Origin: Coniella vitis
Taxonomy: Eukaryota > Ascomycota > Sordariomycetes > Diaporthales > Schizoparmaceae
Reading direction: 5' to 3'
Assembly (NCBI GenBank): GCA_011317545.1
Contig: WUJK01000011.1
Location: 883,501 to 947,500, forward strand
Length of the DNA: 64,000 nt
Part shown: positions 36,401 through 48,349 of the stretch, one piece after another
Numbering within the stretch: position 1 is the stretch's first letter
Layout of the letters: every line of letters starts with the position of its first letter
Program-made: the position numbers and the translations under genes
The notes under the pieces: generated by a model
The model's database searches: none
Seen by the model: the letters and a program-made list of their open reading frames with translations, nothing else
What the model was told of the DNA's origin: nothing

Positions 36401-39400
36401 CCGTAAATCACAAATGGTTGAGGCCTTGAGCTTACCTTCGACGGTTGGAAAAGACGAGGGCCAGTTTGTGTCGGCAAAAACTTCCACGAAGTCATCATGT
36501 CCTGAGGACACTCGCTCGGATACATCTGCGCCAGGACGACAAAGAAGTGAAAGAGATACTCCAAGTAGCGGTAGGGCTGATGGCAAGAACAAGAACGAAT
36601 TCCTGCAGTCTTCCAAGTCATCATTCAAGAATGCTATTGACACCTTTAACGCATTCGCCTCAGCCGCACCTTTGCGACCTAGCACGCAGAGATCCAAGAC
36701 CGCACCGTTCTCCAATCAAGGCCTGACAATGCTCCAGGCTCCTATCAGTGAACGTCAACCTCAACCATTCCTCAAGGAGACTCAGCACAAGGCGGAGGAA
36801 ACCATCCAAGATTTGCAGGGAAGAGACGCTCCTAAATCCGAAGCTTCGCCGAGCAAAATTACAGAATCTCAACAGTCCAGCTCGTCTCGTGCTAAGCGCG
36901 ATTCTGCAAATGCAGTCTTCCAAGCCACGACAATTGCACCCGATCGCGGCAACCCGGAAGAACATGGATCGGCGGCAGAAGAGCAACCACAAAGCGCTCC
37001 TATCCACAACGATAATGTGCCAAAGGCTTCTCCACAAATCGTTACGACACCTAACCTGGAGTCCCAATCCATGCCAATTGCTTCTCGCGAGCCCGAAGGC
37101 CAGAAGCAGACCGCGGATATCGCTCTCGAGCCAGTTGCTTCACAGTCTGTAATTAATCTGACTGCTGCCGAGCCGTCCACTCAGGAACTGAGACAGCAGA
37201 GCCCATCTCCATCAACATCTAGAGGACAGTATGAATCAGTCACTTTCTCTATGCTACAGGGCTCGGACTTGGCTCCTCAGCAAGCACCACCCTCGTACGA
37301 GGATGCAACAAGAGACGACAGAGAAGCACGACATTTCGTTTCGGACGTCAAGCGCCCTGAGCCTAACGTCATTGACAAGAACGCTGCAAGGCCTGCTCAC
37401 CCTCTTGAGACGAGTGTTATTGACAAGGACGCTGCAAGACCTGTGCACCCTCTTGAGGCAAATGGCATTGACAAGAACGCTGCAAGACCTGTGCACCCTC
37501 TTGAGGCAAATGGCATTGACAAGAACGCTGCAAGGCCTATGCACCCTCTAGAGAGGGGTAGCGCCAACTCCCGTCCTCGTTCCTATGACCCGTTCAAATA
37601 TGATGCTGGGGAAATGATTGATGATTTCCAGAAGAACGACCGCGAGACTAAGTCGGTTCGTGGCCTAGAGCCTCCTCAGTCGTTTCAAGAGGATGAACTT
37701 GCAAAGTCTACTATTCACAAAGGAAAGCAGAGCCAGACATACATTCAAGCCGCGTCCGAACCCGTCTCCGACGTCTCTGACCTTCTCCATGGAACTCTGA
37801 CCCATGGTGAGAAAGATGCTCTGCTTTCGCCAGTTACAGTGGTTCCAGATGGCGCATCACCCACCTTGGTGAACACAGAAATTGATGTCTTCAATGCAGA
37901 GTCGGCTTCGCAGGAAGCATATAAGTCGCCATCTGCCGCGTACAAGGGGAAGCACACAGTCGCCGCTCCTTTCAACAGCAGGGCTCCCTTGGATCAAATC
38001 AAAAAGTCTGAGGCACCTTCAATGCGCCAGTTTGCCCTAGAGGAAGAAAAATTTGGGGCAAGCAGTACTTCCTTGCCGGATGCTCCTGCGGTGCAGCACA
38101 TCTACGAGTCCCAGGAGCCATCAATGCCATCACAAGCGCAAACACTCGATGTTGGTCAACGTTTGATGGTGGGGTCTTATGTTTCCTCCACCAAGCCAGA
38201 AAAGCCTTCCTTTGTCGATTCCAGGGCATATGTTGAGCCACAGGTTTCACAGGATCGATACGCACCCGCCCAAGCCTTGGTGATACATGAGAAAGCGGAG
38301 GATCCAACCTACGTTCCGGAATCTGATGAGGTCCAAAATCCCAATGTTATGTCCACCGAACGCCGCTGCTCGGTCTCTTCAACGTTGCCAATGTTCCTTG
38401 AGCGTCCCGGTCACGATGCTACCGATAAGCCAGATGCGCTCGCACCGGCAAAGCTCACTAAGCCTTTCTCTCGAGCTCTACAGAATAAAAAACACGACGA
38501 ACGATCTACGCCCGTGAAGGAATACCCTTCGATTGCCAATTGGCTGAACCGTGTTCCATCTCCATCGCCGTCAGACAATCACGATGAGCCACCGTCCGAT
38601 TATCGATCCTCAACCGACTTGAGCTCGCATAGAGAGTCTACCGCTTCAAGCTGCTCTGGAAGTGACGCTACGAGCACAGAGTCAACGCAGCACTCCCCGC
38701 ATCGGTCTGCTGAGACGCCTTCTTCTCTTGTCTTGGAGTCACCAGGTGCTGTGAAGGAGATCAAGGAGGACAAGAAGCTAGGTCAACCTCCCAGCGGAGG
38801 TTTCAAGAATAGGCTGCGCAGAATGTTTGTCAAGACGGAGCACGATCCCATCGACAATCTAAGCCAAGGTCCAGCAGTCAAAGCTCCAGAAGACTTGAAG
38901 CAGGTGCCTTTTGACAATGAGCCAGTCGTACTGGATGCAAACCTTGCTCAACCCTGTGCAATCTCTGAGCTTCAAGATTTGTCAGAGACTGGCCAGTTAA
39001 ACAATCACGAGGACGCTACTGGAATTGATTCCTACGAGATGAATATTCCAATAAAGCTCCCACGGTCTCCTCTACTGGAACAGCCACCAAACGCGTCTTC
39101 TGTTTCGCCGACAGAAGAATCTCTGCCTCAGCAAGACAAGACTGTCACAAGTCCTCAGACACGTCAGATTCCCTCTCGGATCGTCGACCCTGATGTTTCC
39201 ACTGTTGTTGAGATGCCTCACGCCGCAAACTTTCTACAAGACGCAGAGACAGACGAAACAACCGCCTCTGTCATCATCGACAAGTATCTCGACAGTGACT
39301 CTGATTGCGGGAGCGTGACTGACAGGGCTGCATCGCCAATCAACAACAGCCATAGCTCTGACGAAGCATGCGAGGTCTTCTCTACCAATGATCAAGACGG

Positions 39401-42400
39401 AACTATTGTTCTGTCGACACCGAGATCGAGCCATACGTTCCATATCGTTCCTTGTGAGGATGTTTCCGGTCTCACTGGGGGTGAGTTATCCACGCCTCTG
39501 TATATGTCAACCCTATCTAATGTTTATGATGCACCAGGCAAAGAGAGTGTGCGCGCAGTCACGCCTCAGAAAGTGTCTGCATCCCCTCCTCGGTTGTCGT
39601 CAACTAATTTCGAAGACCGCGAGGTGAATAGGCCTTACTCAGAGGACTTCAGCGCGCACGAGTCCATGACTGGCTCATATGCAGATACTCACTTCACAGA
39701 CGTTGAGGATGAGAATGAGCTCCCGGCCACGCCTTTGGTCAACCAATCCTTCAACAACTCGTACGCAGCGTCCAAGGTTATAGAACCAACTCAGAAATCT
39801 GATGCCTACGAAGCCGACGATTCATCTACGGTTTTCGAGGCTGATGATGAGCCGGAGAATGGTGCTATTGCAACTGAAATAAGACCTGCTTCTGTGATTG
39901 GCCGGCCGGAATCAGGAGCTACACGCGATATACAACAAGCCGAGCCTGAGCCACAAGCAGAGGCCGAGCAGCCTACAGAACACTATGACACTTTATCCAG
40001 CTCGCTTGAGACAAGCCCTCCTGATCTGTTATCAGTTGGAATACACACGGACGGGGCATCTCTTCCTACAGACCCAGGCGATAGCGACAGCCACTCGGTG
40101 ATTCTGGTCCATGAACCAAAGGAAATCGACCAAGGCAGTGCCTCAGATGAAAATGAAACAATTCTCGACGGAACGACCTGTCGCGCCGCCTCTCCAACTG
40201 AGACCGCAAGGCAGGCTGATGCAGAGCCTTCTCTAGGGATGGCTTCAAGTTCGGAACCTGTCCAAGAGAGCAAACATGACTGTCATAGTGCCGCTTTGTC
40301 CGAGGGTGAAGTTCTCCCTGGCGCAGTTCATGGACCCAACACCCTCGAAGCTGAAGCTTCTGTTGTTGACCGGTCAAGCGAGAGCGGCAACATTGTGGAT
40401 GACCATATTGATCATGAAGAAGCCGAGTCCCATTTCGAAGATATTTCTTCAGACGATACTGTCGTTGCTGCCCCGATCGATACGCCTGAGGTTTCAGATA
40501 TGAGACAGGAAGAAGCGGATCACACCGACAAAATTCAGGATGAGCATGTACCCATTGAAGAGCAGCCATCATCCGCAGAATCTCTCATTGATGAATCATC
40601 GATCGAAGACCTCCATCAGCCAGTCGACGCTGAACTAAAGCTCGAGGAGAAACATGTCGAAATGCACACCCCATTTGAAGAGCCCATTACGGATGCAGAG
40701 GTCATCCCCACCGGCACTCCGGTCGAGGAGGAGCCTGCTGAGGCGCAACACGTCGATGACGCAGTCGTCGAGGATGACCTTGTTCACCATGAGCCCGTTC
40801 ATGAAGTTATTGAGGCGGGTGAACCTCCAGCAGGCTGCAGCGATGAGCAGGCTGCGCAGGAAGAGTTACCTCGCGAAACAGGCCCTGTTGAGGAGATCCC
40901 TCAGGCTAAGCCTGCTGACGAAACCATTGTTGAAGAAGAATTTCTCCCCCAACCAGAGCCGGCTACTGAAATGGATGTCACTGAGGATCATCACATCGAC
41001 GAGACGCAAGTTGATGACAAATCCATTGCAGAAGCTCACGTCGAGGAGGCACAGTCAGAAGAGCCTCCCCTAAACGAGGCTCCCTTAGACGAGGCTTCCC
41101 TGGACGAGGTTCCTTTAGACGAGGCTCCTTTGGATGAGGCTGCCCTGGATGAGCCTCCCTTGGACGAGTCTTCTTTAGACGAGGCTCCCTTGGACGAGCC
41201 TGCCCTGGATAAGCCTCCCTTGGACGAGCCTCCCTTGGGCGAGCCTCCCCTGGATGAGCCTCCCTTGGACGAGTCTTCTTTGGACGAGGCTCCTATGATC
41301 GAGCCTCCCCTAGACGAGTCTCCTTTAGACGAGGCTCCTTTAGACGAGGCTCCTTTAGACGAGGCTCCTTTGGACGAGCCTGCCCTGGATGAGCCTCCCC
41401 TAGACGAGTCTCCTTTAGACGAGGCTCCTTTAGACGAGGCTCCTTTGGACGAGCCTGCCCTGGATGAGCCTCCCCTAGACGAGTCTCCTTTAGACGAGGC
41501 TCCTTTAGACGAGGCTCCTTTGGACGAGCCTGCCCTGGATGAGCCTCCCCTAGACGAGTCTCCTTTAGACGAGGCTCCTTTGGACGAGCCTGCCCTGGAT
41601 GAGCCTCCCTTGGACGAGGCTCCTTTGGATGAGGCTGCCCTGGACGAGCCTCCCTTGGACGAGGCTCCTTTGGACGAGCCTGCCCTGGATGAGCCTCCCT
41701 TGGACGAGGCTCCTTTGGATGAGGCTGCCCTGGACGAGCCTCCCTTGGACGAGGCTCCTTTGGACGAGCCTGCCCTGGACGAGCCTCCCCTGGATGAGGC
41801 CACCCTGGATGAGGCTCCTTTAGACGAGGCTCCTGTCGAGGATTTCCTCGAGGAAGCAATTTCCGAGGCGGAAGACTCTATCGAACCCGAAGATGAGGGT
41901 TGTGGCGCATCGGATGTTCTTGATGAGCTCCAACTCGGCGAAAGTGATCTAAATGACAACATGGATCATGACGCTGCACCCGAAAATCTCAATGACGAAA
42001 ATGGGGTTGTAGTCGAAAACCTGGAGACCGAAGCTTGTGAAGCGGACCCACCGCTCTTAGAGATTGAAGAGACGGTCAATGAAGAGATTGATGACGCGGC
42101 GGGTCTCAGCGAAAATGACTGTGGAACAACCGAATGTGGCAGTCAAGTTGGCGAGGAGGGCGATGCATGCGATGCGTCGATGCACATTGGCACTGAAATG
42201 GGTGGTGACGATGTGCATAATGACGAGGAGGAGAATGACGATGAGACACCAGTAATCAGTGAAGAAAATGGGAGTATGGTTGGGGACCGAGAGATTGGAG
42301 ACGGAAGTGAAGTCGAAGAGGTCTTGATGGAGGAATCAGTCGATCATGAGAACGAGTGTATTGCCGAGCCGGATCAAGACGGCAGCGCCGCAAGCGACAT

Positions 42401-43775
42401 TGGCAAAGAAGTCGGTGAAGAGGCTGTAACCTGCGGGAGTATATGTGTGGATGACCACGAACACTCGGACACAGACGGATCGCCTGAGGAACAGCGAGAC
42501 CTCAATACCATGGAAATTGATGAGGAAGGATGCGATGTCGAATCGACAAGCGACATGTGGTCAGACTTTGACCCTGCAGAATTCGAGGAGGATCCCTTCG
42601 ATGACGGAGGCTTCGGCATCGGACATGAAGAACAGCCTACTGCTGAGCCGTTGGATATCGCAAGAGGCGTCGGACAAGAACAGTCAACTGCTGCTACAGA
42701 GAGCCGCGACATTGCATTGGATGAGCTGTATGCCTTGGACATCCCCTCCATGCCTCCGTCGCCCACCGACTGGACTTTTGTTCCGTATGCCTTTACCTGG
42801 CCATCGAACGGAGCACTACAAGGGCAAGAGCCGGGTGAGCAGCAACACGAGCCGGAGCAGTCGTCTTCTCAGCAGCCCGACGCCGAGCAATCAGAAGAAC
42901 CGAGAGAGCCAGTACGCGTCAGCCAACTGTATAGACACAGCGTCGATTGGCAAGAACTCCTAGCGTCCTTCTCTCTTAAGGATCTAGAACAAGCTATAGC
43001 TCGGTCAGAGGACGGCGGAGATCAGCAAATTGAGGTTGAGATGTCAGGTGCTTTGTTAGAAGTGCCCCAAGGAGAAGATGAAAGTGGAAGCACCCTACAG
43101 CCATCGCCATTTGACGCCGACGAAATCACTTCAAATGCCATCAGCCCACTCTCACTTCGTCCTCTCGAGACGCGGCCGCTCGATGTCTTTGGACAACCAT
43201 CATCACCCTTTGAAGAAGAGCACGAGGGCTATCTCGACACACAGCTTGAACAGCCAATTTGTGATCTTCTCCCATCTCCGCGCCTCGAAACGACAACACC
43301 ACCGCCAGGCTTGGCCCTGCGGACACCTGAAACGAGATCGCCACATGCCTTGAACGACAATGACAACGATGATGAAGACGAAAAATATAACGAGAAAATG
43401 TCCGAATCCCGCTCCATCGCCGACAGCGACGCGACAAGTAGCTCCAGAGGTCCTCAAACATTCGAGGACATGGCGCTGCCGCGACAAATAAGCTTTTCGC
43501 CTTCCTACGCTTGGGCTGCGGGCAGCAGTGGCGGTGTTGGCCAGGAGGATGGAGGTGAGAGTAGCAGCTTCTCTTCCTCCAGTGTGCCGCGCGTCGCTGC
43601 TCTTCCCAATCACCACGAAAGCAGGCCATCGCTCAGCGAGCGCTTGTCGGGCTGGTGGACGGGTAACGGGGCTATGACTGGGACTGGATCGGGGGAACAG
43701 AGTCGGTCGCAGTCGCCGCCGCCGCCTGTGCCGTATAATAACCGTTATGGCGAGTCCGGGTCGTCTTGGATATGA
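30489..43775 (+). CDS. giant disordered repeat-rich protein of unknown function (about 4,410 aa)
   Basis: Two exons, 30489-33116 and 33171-43775. They are joined through a 54-nt intron (donor GTAGGA, branch GCTGAC, acceptor TACAG) that keeps frame, so two large ORFs are really one gene of about 4,410 residues. Without splicing the first stops at 33158. Regions: Pro/Ser/Lys-rich N-terminus (PAYWGNLSKTGAPNSIHDE); Gln/Arg/Glu coiled coil (about 390-615); a very long Ser/Thr/Pro/Glu/Lys low-complexity middle with scattered short hydrophobic islands (SLQNWLPWSKK, FVERWSIVDD, GGFKNRLRRMFV); four 16-residue repeats (2276-2339); an acidic part with about 51 PLDE pentapeptides (3508-3767); and a C-terminal segment with SVDWQELLASFSLKDLEQAI and a GWW motif. 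No enzyme domain, signal peptide or membrane helix is seen. A scaffold or cytoskeletal/traffic tether is possible, but this is a guess. Confidence 0.8.
31657..32340 (+). repeat. coding Gln/Glu/Arg repeat (coiled coil)
   Basis: Imperfect tandem repeats of 15-21 nt encode REQQ, RLEQQ and REQQL units, giving a predicted long single helix or coiled coil. Near-identical blocks recur, for example the segment at 31894-31950 and its copy at 31990-32046. The plus-2 frame is also open here because the repeat periods are multiples of three. Confidence 0.85.
37368..37559 (+). repeat. four tandem 48-nt coding repeats (16 aa)
   Basis: Four units of 48 nt encode variations of GIDKNAARPVHPLEAN (residues 2276-2339 of the giant protein). 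Units 2-4 are nearly identical at DNA level, which suggests recent duplication. Unit 1 is more divergent. Confidence 0.9.
41064..41843 (+). repeat. 15-nt coding minisatellite, about 51 PLDE pentapeptides
   Basis: About 51 consecutive pentapeptides of the form [AP]-[PAS]-L-D-E, from PPLNE at 41064 to APLDE near 41828, followed by a degenerate APVED. Higher-order structure is visible: a 75-nt unit (SPLDE-APLDE-APLDE-PALDE-PPLDE) occurs twice in perfect succession with partial copies on either side, then a 90-nt unit (APLDE-AALDE-PPLDE-APLDE-PALDE-PPLDE) occurs twice. The ends are the most divergent copies, as expected for array growth from the centre. Confidence 0.95.
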
Positions 43776-44386
43776 TGTTTTTTTATTTATTTATTTTTCA
43801 ATCTCTTGTCTGTTCTTAATCCATGGGATTGGGTTGGATTATTTGAATTTTCGATCTTGGCATGGCGACAGGCGTACTTTTCTTTTTTTTTTTCTTGGAG
43901 CATTTGGCTTGGCGTTGATATTCAAGGCATAATGCCTTATGGGCATTCTTGGGTTTGACCTTCATATACATATATATCTCACCAGAAAGAGGTGATGGAA
44001 GACACACAGTCTACAGAGAAATTGGTTGCATGTTTTCCATTTAGATAAATTTTACACCAAAGACGGAGTGCAGGCTGCAGCTAGAAAGCTGAATACAATT
44101 TTGTCTTTAGGTTAGCATTTATCATTATGCCATGTCAAAAGTCTTGTTTGCTTGCTAGATCACATTTATTCGAATTGATCCAAAACCGGATATCATGTCG
44201 TAAGAATGCATACAAATGCCATTGCAAGGCGTGTCATGCGTGACACCGCCGTCACCGATCCAAACTCCGTTATAACTCCAACCCCTCCTATCCTGATCCG
44301 ATGGTCTCGTGTGTCTGGAAGGGCATCTAAACGAATCCAACACTAAGGTGACGAGCATTTTGCAGCCATACATTCGGCATACCCTC
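43776..44386. other. convergent intergenic region
   Basis: 3' flanks of the giant gene (+) and the hemerythrin-like gene (-). It is AT-rich with T-runs just after the giant gene's stop (43777-43797), a plausible poly(A)/termination zone. I see no gene. Confidence 0.55.
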
Positions 44387-45375
44387 CTAACCTTGCAACG
44401 CATACAGCTCTCTCCTGTTCCCCGAAGCATCACAACTCGCAAACTTCCAGTAATTCCCCTTGAACCAGCCGCCCACATTAATCAGCCCCCATTTGATTGG
44501 TGCCGGGATAGGCGGCCAGTTCGCCCAAACGCCGTCCTCAAACTGTGTTGTACGGTCGAGGTTGAGCAGGAAAAACGGCACGACGTCGGTAGTGCCTGCC
44601 TTTGTGACGGTGGACTTGCCCCAGCTTTTGAAGGTCAATGAGGCTTCTGCCGCCTCGGGAGTGTCGGGCTTCGGCGCATTGGGGTGGTTGGCGAGGTCGG
44701 CGATGGTCTTGATTTCGTTGTGGAAGTGTGTTTCAAAGGGCTCCGAGAAGGAGTCCATGATGGAGACGAGTTTGGAGCCGTCAAAGGCCTGTGGGGTGGG
44801 CAGGGAGGTGAGGTAGGTGTTGAATTCGACGAGGCCACTCATGAAGGACTCTGGAGAGTTGAGCAACAGAAAATGGTATCATGGTCAGTCACTTTTTCTT
44901 CCACAATGAAGCACACCAAGAAGAAAAGAAGAAGAAAAATCATGGAATACTTACCATGCTCCTTGTGCGTCTCGTCAAAGACGGCCGTGTCACCCAGCAG
45001 CTCCTCAATCTTTGTAAAGAGGGTCTGCTCCTCGTCGTCATGGTGCGACTTGACGAATTTGAACCAGGTCAGGCTGTAGCCGACAAAGTCAGCCTTGTCT
45101 GCGTCCTTGACATGCGGCGCCTGGTGGTAGATGGAATTGAAGCCGCGGAAGATGGAGTTGTGCAGCAGGGCCATGTGGCTGGCGCCCGTGGAAAAGAGGT
45201 CCGTCCTCTTGGTCTCGTACAGCGGCGTCGCGACGAGCTTCATGGGCGTGTCAGCCCATGGTTTGGCGCCAGAGGGGGCCGTGGAAGCCATCAAGAAGGG
45301 CGATTGTTGGGCCAGCAGAGCAACGATGATCGAGACAATGCCCAGGAATAGCGAAGTGGTAAAGGCCGAAGGCAT
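44387..45375 (-). CDS. hemerythrin-like (HHE domain) protein
   Basis: Two exons on the minus strand, 45375-44955 and 44850-44387, with a 104-nt intron (GTAAGT…CAG), giving 294 residues. The ATG at 45375 is the first in frame; the upstream in-frame codon is TTG. A hydrophobic N-terminal helix (LFLGIVSIIVALLAQ) suggests a signal anchor. The HHE-type four-helix bundle follows, with candidate iron/oxygen ligands in HMALLHNSIFRGF, VKSHHDDEEQTLF, ETHKEHESFMSGLVEF and FETHFHNEIKTI. A C-terminal extension of about 110 residues is typical of the fungal members (…FFLLNLDRTTQFEDG). Family proteins bind a non-haem di-iron site and are tied to oxygen or metal sensing and stress in microbes. The role in fungi is mostly unknown. 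Confidence 0.88.
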
Positions 45376-45854
45376 GGTGCCCTTCTCTGGTGGGAAGCGC
45401 GGGCGGCAGCGGGGGATGGATGGGGGGCCGGAGGGGCACGAGCTACTGTTATACAAGCCAAGAATCAGGGTGGTTGCAGAAGTATCCTGCAGTGTCTAGA
45501 AGAGGATGAAGATGGCACCATGATTGCGCGAGGGCCCAGTGGTATGATTTTCCGTTCTTGTGCCGGTGCATCGACTATGTAGAGTGCTCGGCCCCGGCCT
45601 GCAACGGCGGCTGTTGATGTACCGCTGTAAGGTCAGGGATTCTGCTTGCGTCATGGGGGGTCGGGGGCTTCAGAGCCTCCCAGCGGTTGGTAATCTTTAG
45701 GGCGTCATTGGCCAAAGCTTGCAGTGCTGGTACTATGCTACTATGGGTAGTGGCCCTGGCAGGGATCACAGCTTCTGGTGCCGATCTGGGCCAGAGCTTA
45801 AACCAGATACGCAGTCAGCAGTTTGCGACGTCAGTCTTTCTTTTCCTATTTCGT
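45376..45854. other. promoter-side spacer of the hemerythrin-like gene
   Basis: I see no gene. Palindrome-family motifs lie at about 45571-45584 (CGACTATGTAGAG) and 45730-45750 (GGTACTATGCTACTATGG), upstream of the hemerythrin-like start. Confidence 0.5.
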
Positions 45855-46255
45855 CTATCGATCCACGGTTGATTGATTCTCTTCGTCGTCCTCTTCCTTC
45901 TCTATCCACCCACCCACTCCAGTGATGTCCTCCAGGTCTCTCTGTCAGCGCTGGATTAGCATCAGCCAATCCACAAGGCAGTGACTGGTCTGGCCGGTCC
46001 CCAGATCCCAAGTGTCCAGGGCCAAGAGAACAAGAAACCCACCAGAGTCAAGAATTTCGGTGCTTCAATCCACCACCACTGCTCGCCTGCATCGTACGAA
46101 ACCTCGTATTGGCCGTCGCCAAAGCGCTCTCGCAGGAAACCATCGAGACGAAATGCGTCAATCCGCACGACTGCCTCGATGCCCGTCAGAAGCCAGCCAT
46201 CACGGGCCTGATGGACGGGCTGGTGCCGATGGCTCGTCTTGCCCATGGTTCCCAT
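45855..46255 (-). CDS. small spliced protein of unknown function (99 aa)
   Basis: Proposed from sequence: exon 1 is 46255-46043 and exon 2 is 45941-45855, with a 101-nt intron (donor GTGGGT, possible branch GCTAAT or GCTGAC, acceptor GACAG). The phase is 0 at both ends and the stop is TAG. Exon 1 reads as convincing protein (RIDAFRLDGFLRERFGDGQ, DAGEQWWWIEAPKFLTL), and exon 2 continues it naturally (RDLEDITGVGGWIEKEEDDE) into an acidic tail. Unspliced, the frame would end in PARPVTALWIG. I do not recognise the family. An extra upstream exon is possible, because the TA microsatellite region begins only about 160 bp upstream. Confidence 0.45.
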
Positions 46256-46417
46256 TCTCAAGACACAATCGGGGAAATGGGGCGGCTCTGTAGGTTCTAT
46301 GCGGTCATGTCAATAGGCTCTCGCGCTTCGGGTCGTCAGTCTGTGCTGTTGGGAAGCGTGCGTAGAGAAGCAAAGCTGCTGTCGAATTTTCTCTTCAATA
46401 GCGTTATCATGCGCCGA

Positions 46418-46450
<33 letters not shown>

Positions 46451-46460
46451 TGTATATATA
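46418..46460. repeat. (TA)n microsatellite
   Basis: An uninterrupted TA run of about 27 nt, followed by interrupted TA/CA/GT steps. Confidence 0.9.
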
Positions 46461-48305
46461 CGGTATGCTGGTGCAAGAGAAGGGTGCATGGGTTTTGATC
46501 CTGACTTGTTGGGAGTCATCAAAAGTCCTTTTCAAATGTAAGGCATAGACACGGATTTTTCTGACTAGTGGTGAGTTGAGACGGTTTTGCGAGTCCTCAT
46601 CCCACTCATTCTGAGGCTATAACGACCTTTAGCTACGTAGACCGTGTGATGAGTAGGGCAAGATGGAATGGTGAGCACTTTCACCTCGAGGAGTCACGAT
46701 TGACAGCAATTCGCACCCGCAGACTCAAACGCCAAAAGCTTTGCCATCCGAGCTACTGTACAGACACCGTAGTCACTTCCCCGAGTCTTGCCCAGCACGA
46801 TAATCGGGATCTAATCAGTCAGCGAAATTCACAACGGCACACGTACTTTACAAAACTTTCCTGACGTCGCTGGGCTGACCAATCATGACTGGGACATAGC
46901 TTGGGAGTTGTAATGAGATACTTTCACGTGCTCTCCAGTTGGTCCTGCGGTCAATTTTGGCACGGAAGTTAAGGCCGGGCACAGTGATCACGTTATCTTG
47001 GTTTAGACATCCATGCCTTTTTTTTTTTTTCTTTTTTTTTTTTTGCGCCGCTACTGGTATATTTGGTGGTCTGTTGAGAATATGATGTTCTGTAAATCTT
47101 TGGACAGTAATTTTTGCCGAAGTTGATTAGCATGCTTTCTACTTTGGGTAACCTGCTTCTAGCACAACGCTCCATAATACGTACAGACAGACATGGGCCC
47201 TAATTTGATCTCAAGACTGTGGTCCTATAGAGAATAACTTACACTTAACGCGTATCACCCCTCGAAATAATCAACTATCCACAATGCCCCTGATGCTAGG
47301 TTTTCTCTAGATATATCAAGCAGACGTGTTACAAATGTAGCTTGAACAACTATTTTACAAGTAACGAGCACATAAAAATATATGCAATGAAGGGCAATAT
47401 CACATTTCTCATACCTGTGATGTTCAGCACTTGGTAATACTTTGCTGTGTCTTTCACCGGGCACGGTAGGCCTTATATCAATGTAGCACTCTCAACACCC
47501 TGAACATATCTTTTATGCAGAAACTTATTTTTAAACAGGTTCTTCTTGAAAAATCTTCTTCTTCATCATAATAAAAAAGGTCCTTATACAAATTTCTATC
47601 ATGAAACATTTGAATCCTTCTGTACGTGCAGAGTTCACTCATGGTGCTGCCGGTGCTCCTCCGACAACAAATCCACACTCAAGCACATCAAGGCCACTAT
47701 AATACTATTTAAGACTCTTCTCAGCGGTCATGAGACTAACTTATAGCCAAGCCTTTGATTTTGTTTCCCCAAGTACGCTTGACCAACCTTAGCTCGGCAG
47801 AATCCTTCATTTTCTCGGCAACTCATCCCCCCCCCTTCCTCCTCCTCCTCCTCCCCGGCCGCCACAAATGATCTTGTGAGAGTTAGGATTACTCAGGTCC
47901 CGTCTGCTTCTGATTCACCCCAGTGAGAAATACATGCAAACTAGCTGACGAGTATCCCTCGGCTGAATGCTGTACTTACTCACCTTCAGGTACGTCAGAC
48001 AATGCTATAATATCCCAATTCTCTGCGCCATGCGGCATGCTGTATGCTGTGAGCTATACTTTGACGGAATATATGCCTGCTCTATTGACAGGGAGCTACT
48101 AGAACTAATAGATAGAACCGACTTAAACAATCTTTCGTACTGTAATATATATGGAGTGGGCTGTTGAGACCACCCCCTGATGTTCTGCAGCCAGGTGGGT
48201 TCGTGCGATGTGCCCACCAGTTAGTTGGACGTTGTACCTTTATTTTATCTCTTGAGATGATTGACTCCTTTGATTCTTTACTGCGCCGACTCCAAGCTTG
48301 TAGAC

Positions 48306-48308
<3 letters not shown>

Positions 48309-48348
<40 letters not shown>
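48309..48348. repeat. poly-T run (T40)
   Basis: Forty consecutive T on the plus strand, followed by a second T10-rich run at 48367-48376. A length this large suggests either a retroposed poly(A) end on the minus strand or slippage. Confidence 0.9.

Positions 48349-48349
<1 letters not shown>

Noticed and set aside
41036..41962. Antisense frame as a true gene
   Set aside because: Explained by the 15-nt period; it has no start context, splice signals or family match.
46690..46770. tRNA-like sequence on the minus strand with an A-box match (TAGCTCGGATGG) and a weak B-box (GGTGCGAATTGC)
   Set aside because: I could not fold acceptor, anticodon or T stems; the anticodon arm does not pair. At most it is a tRNA relic. 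A tRNAscan-type search would decide it.
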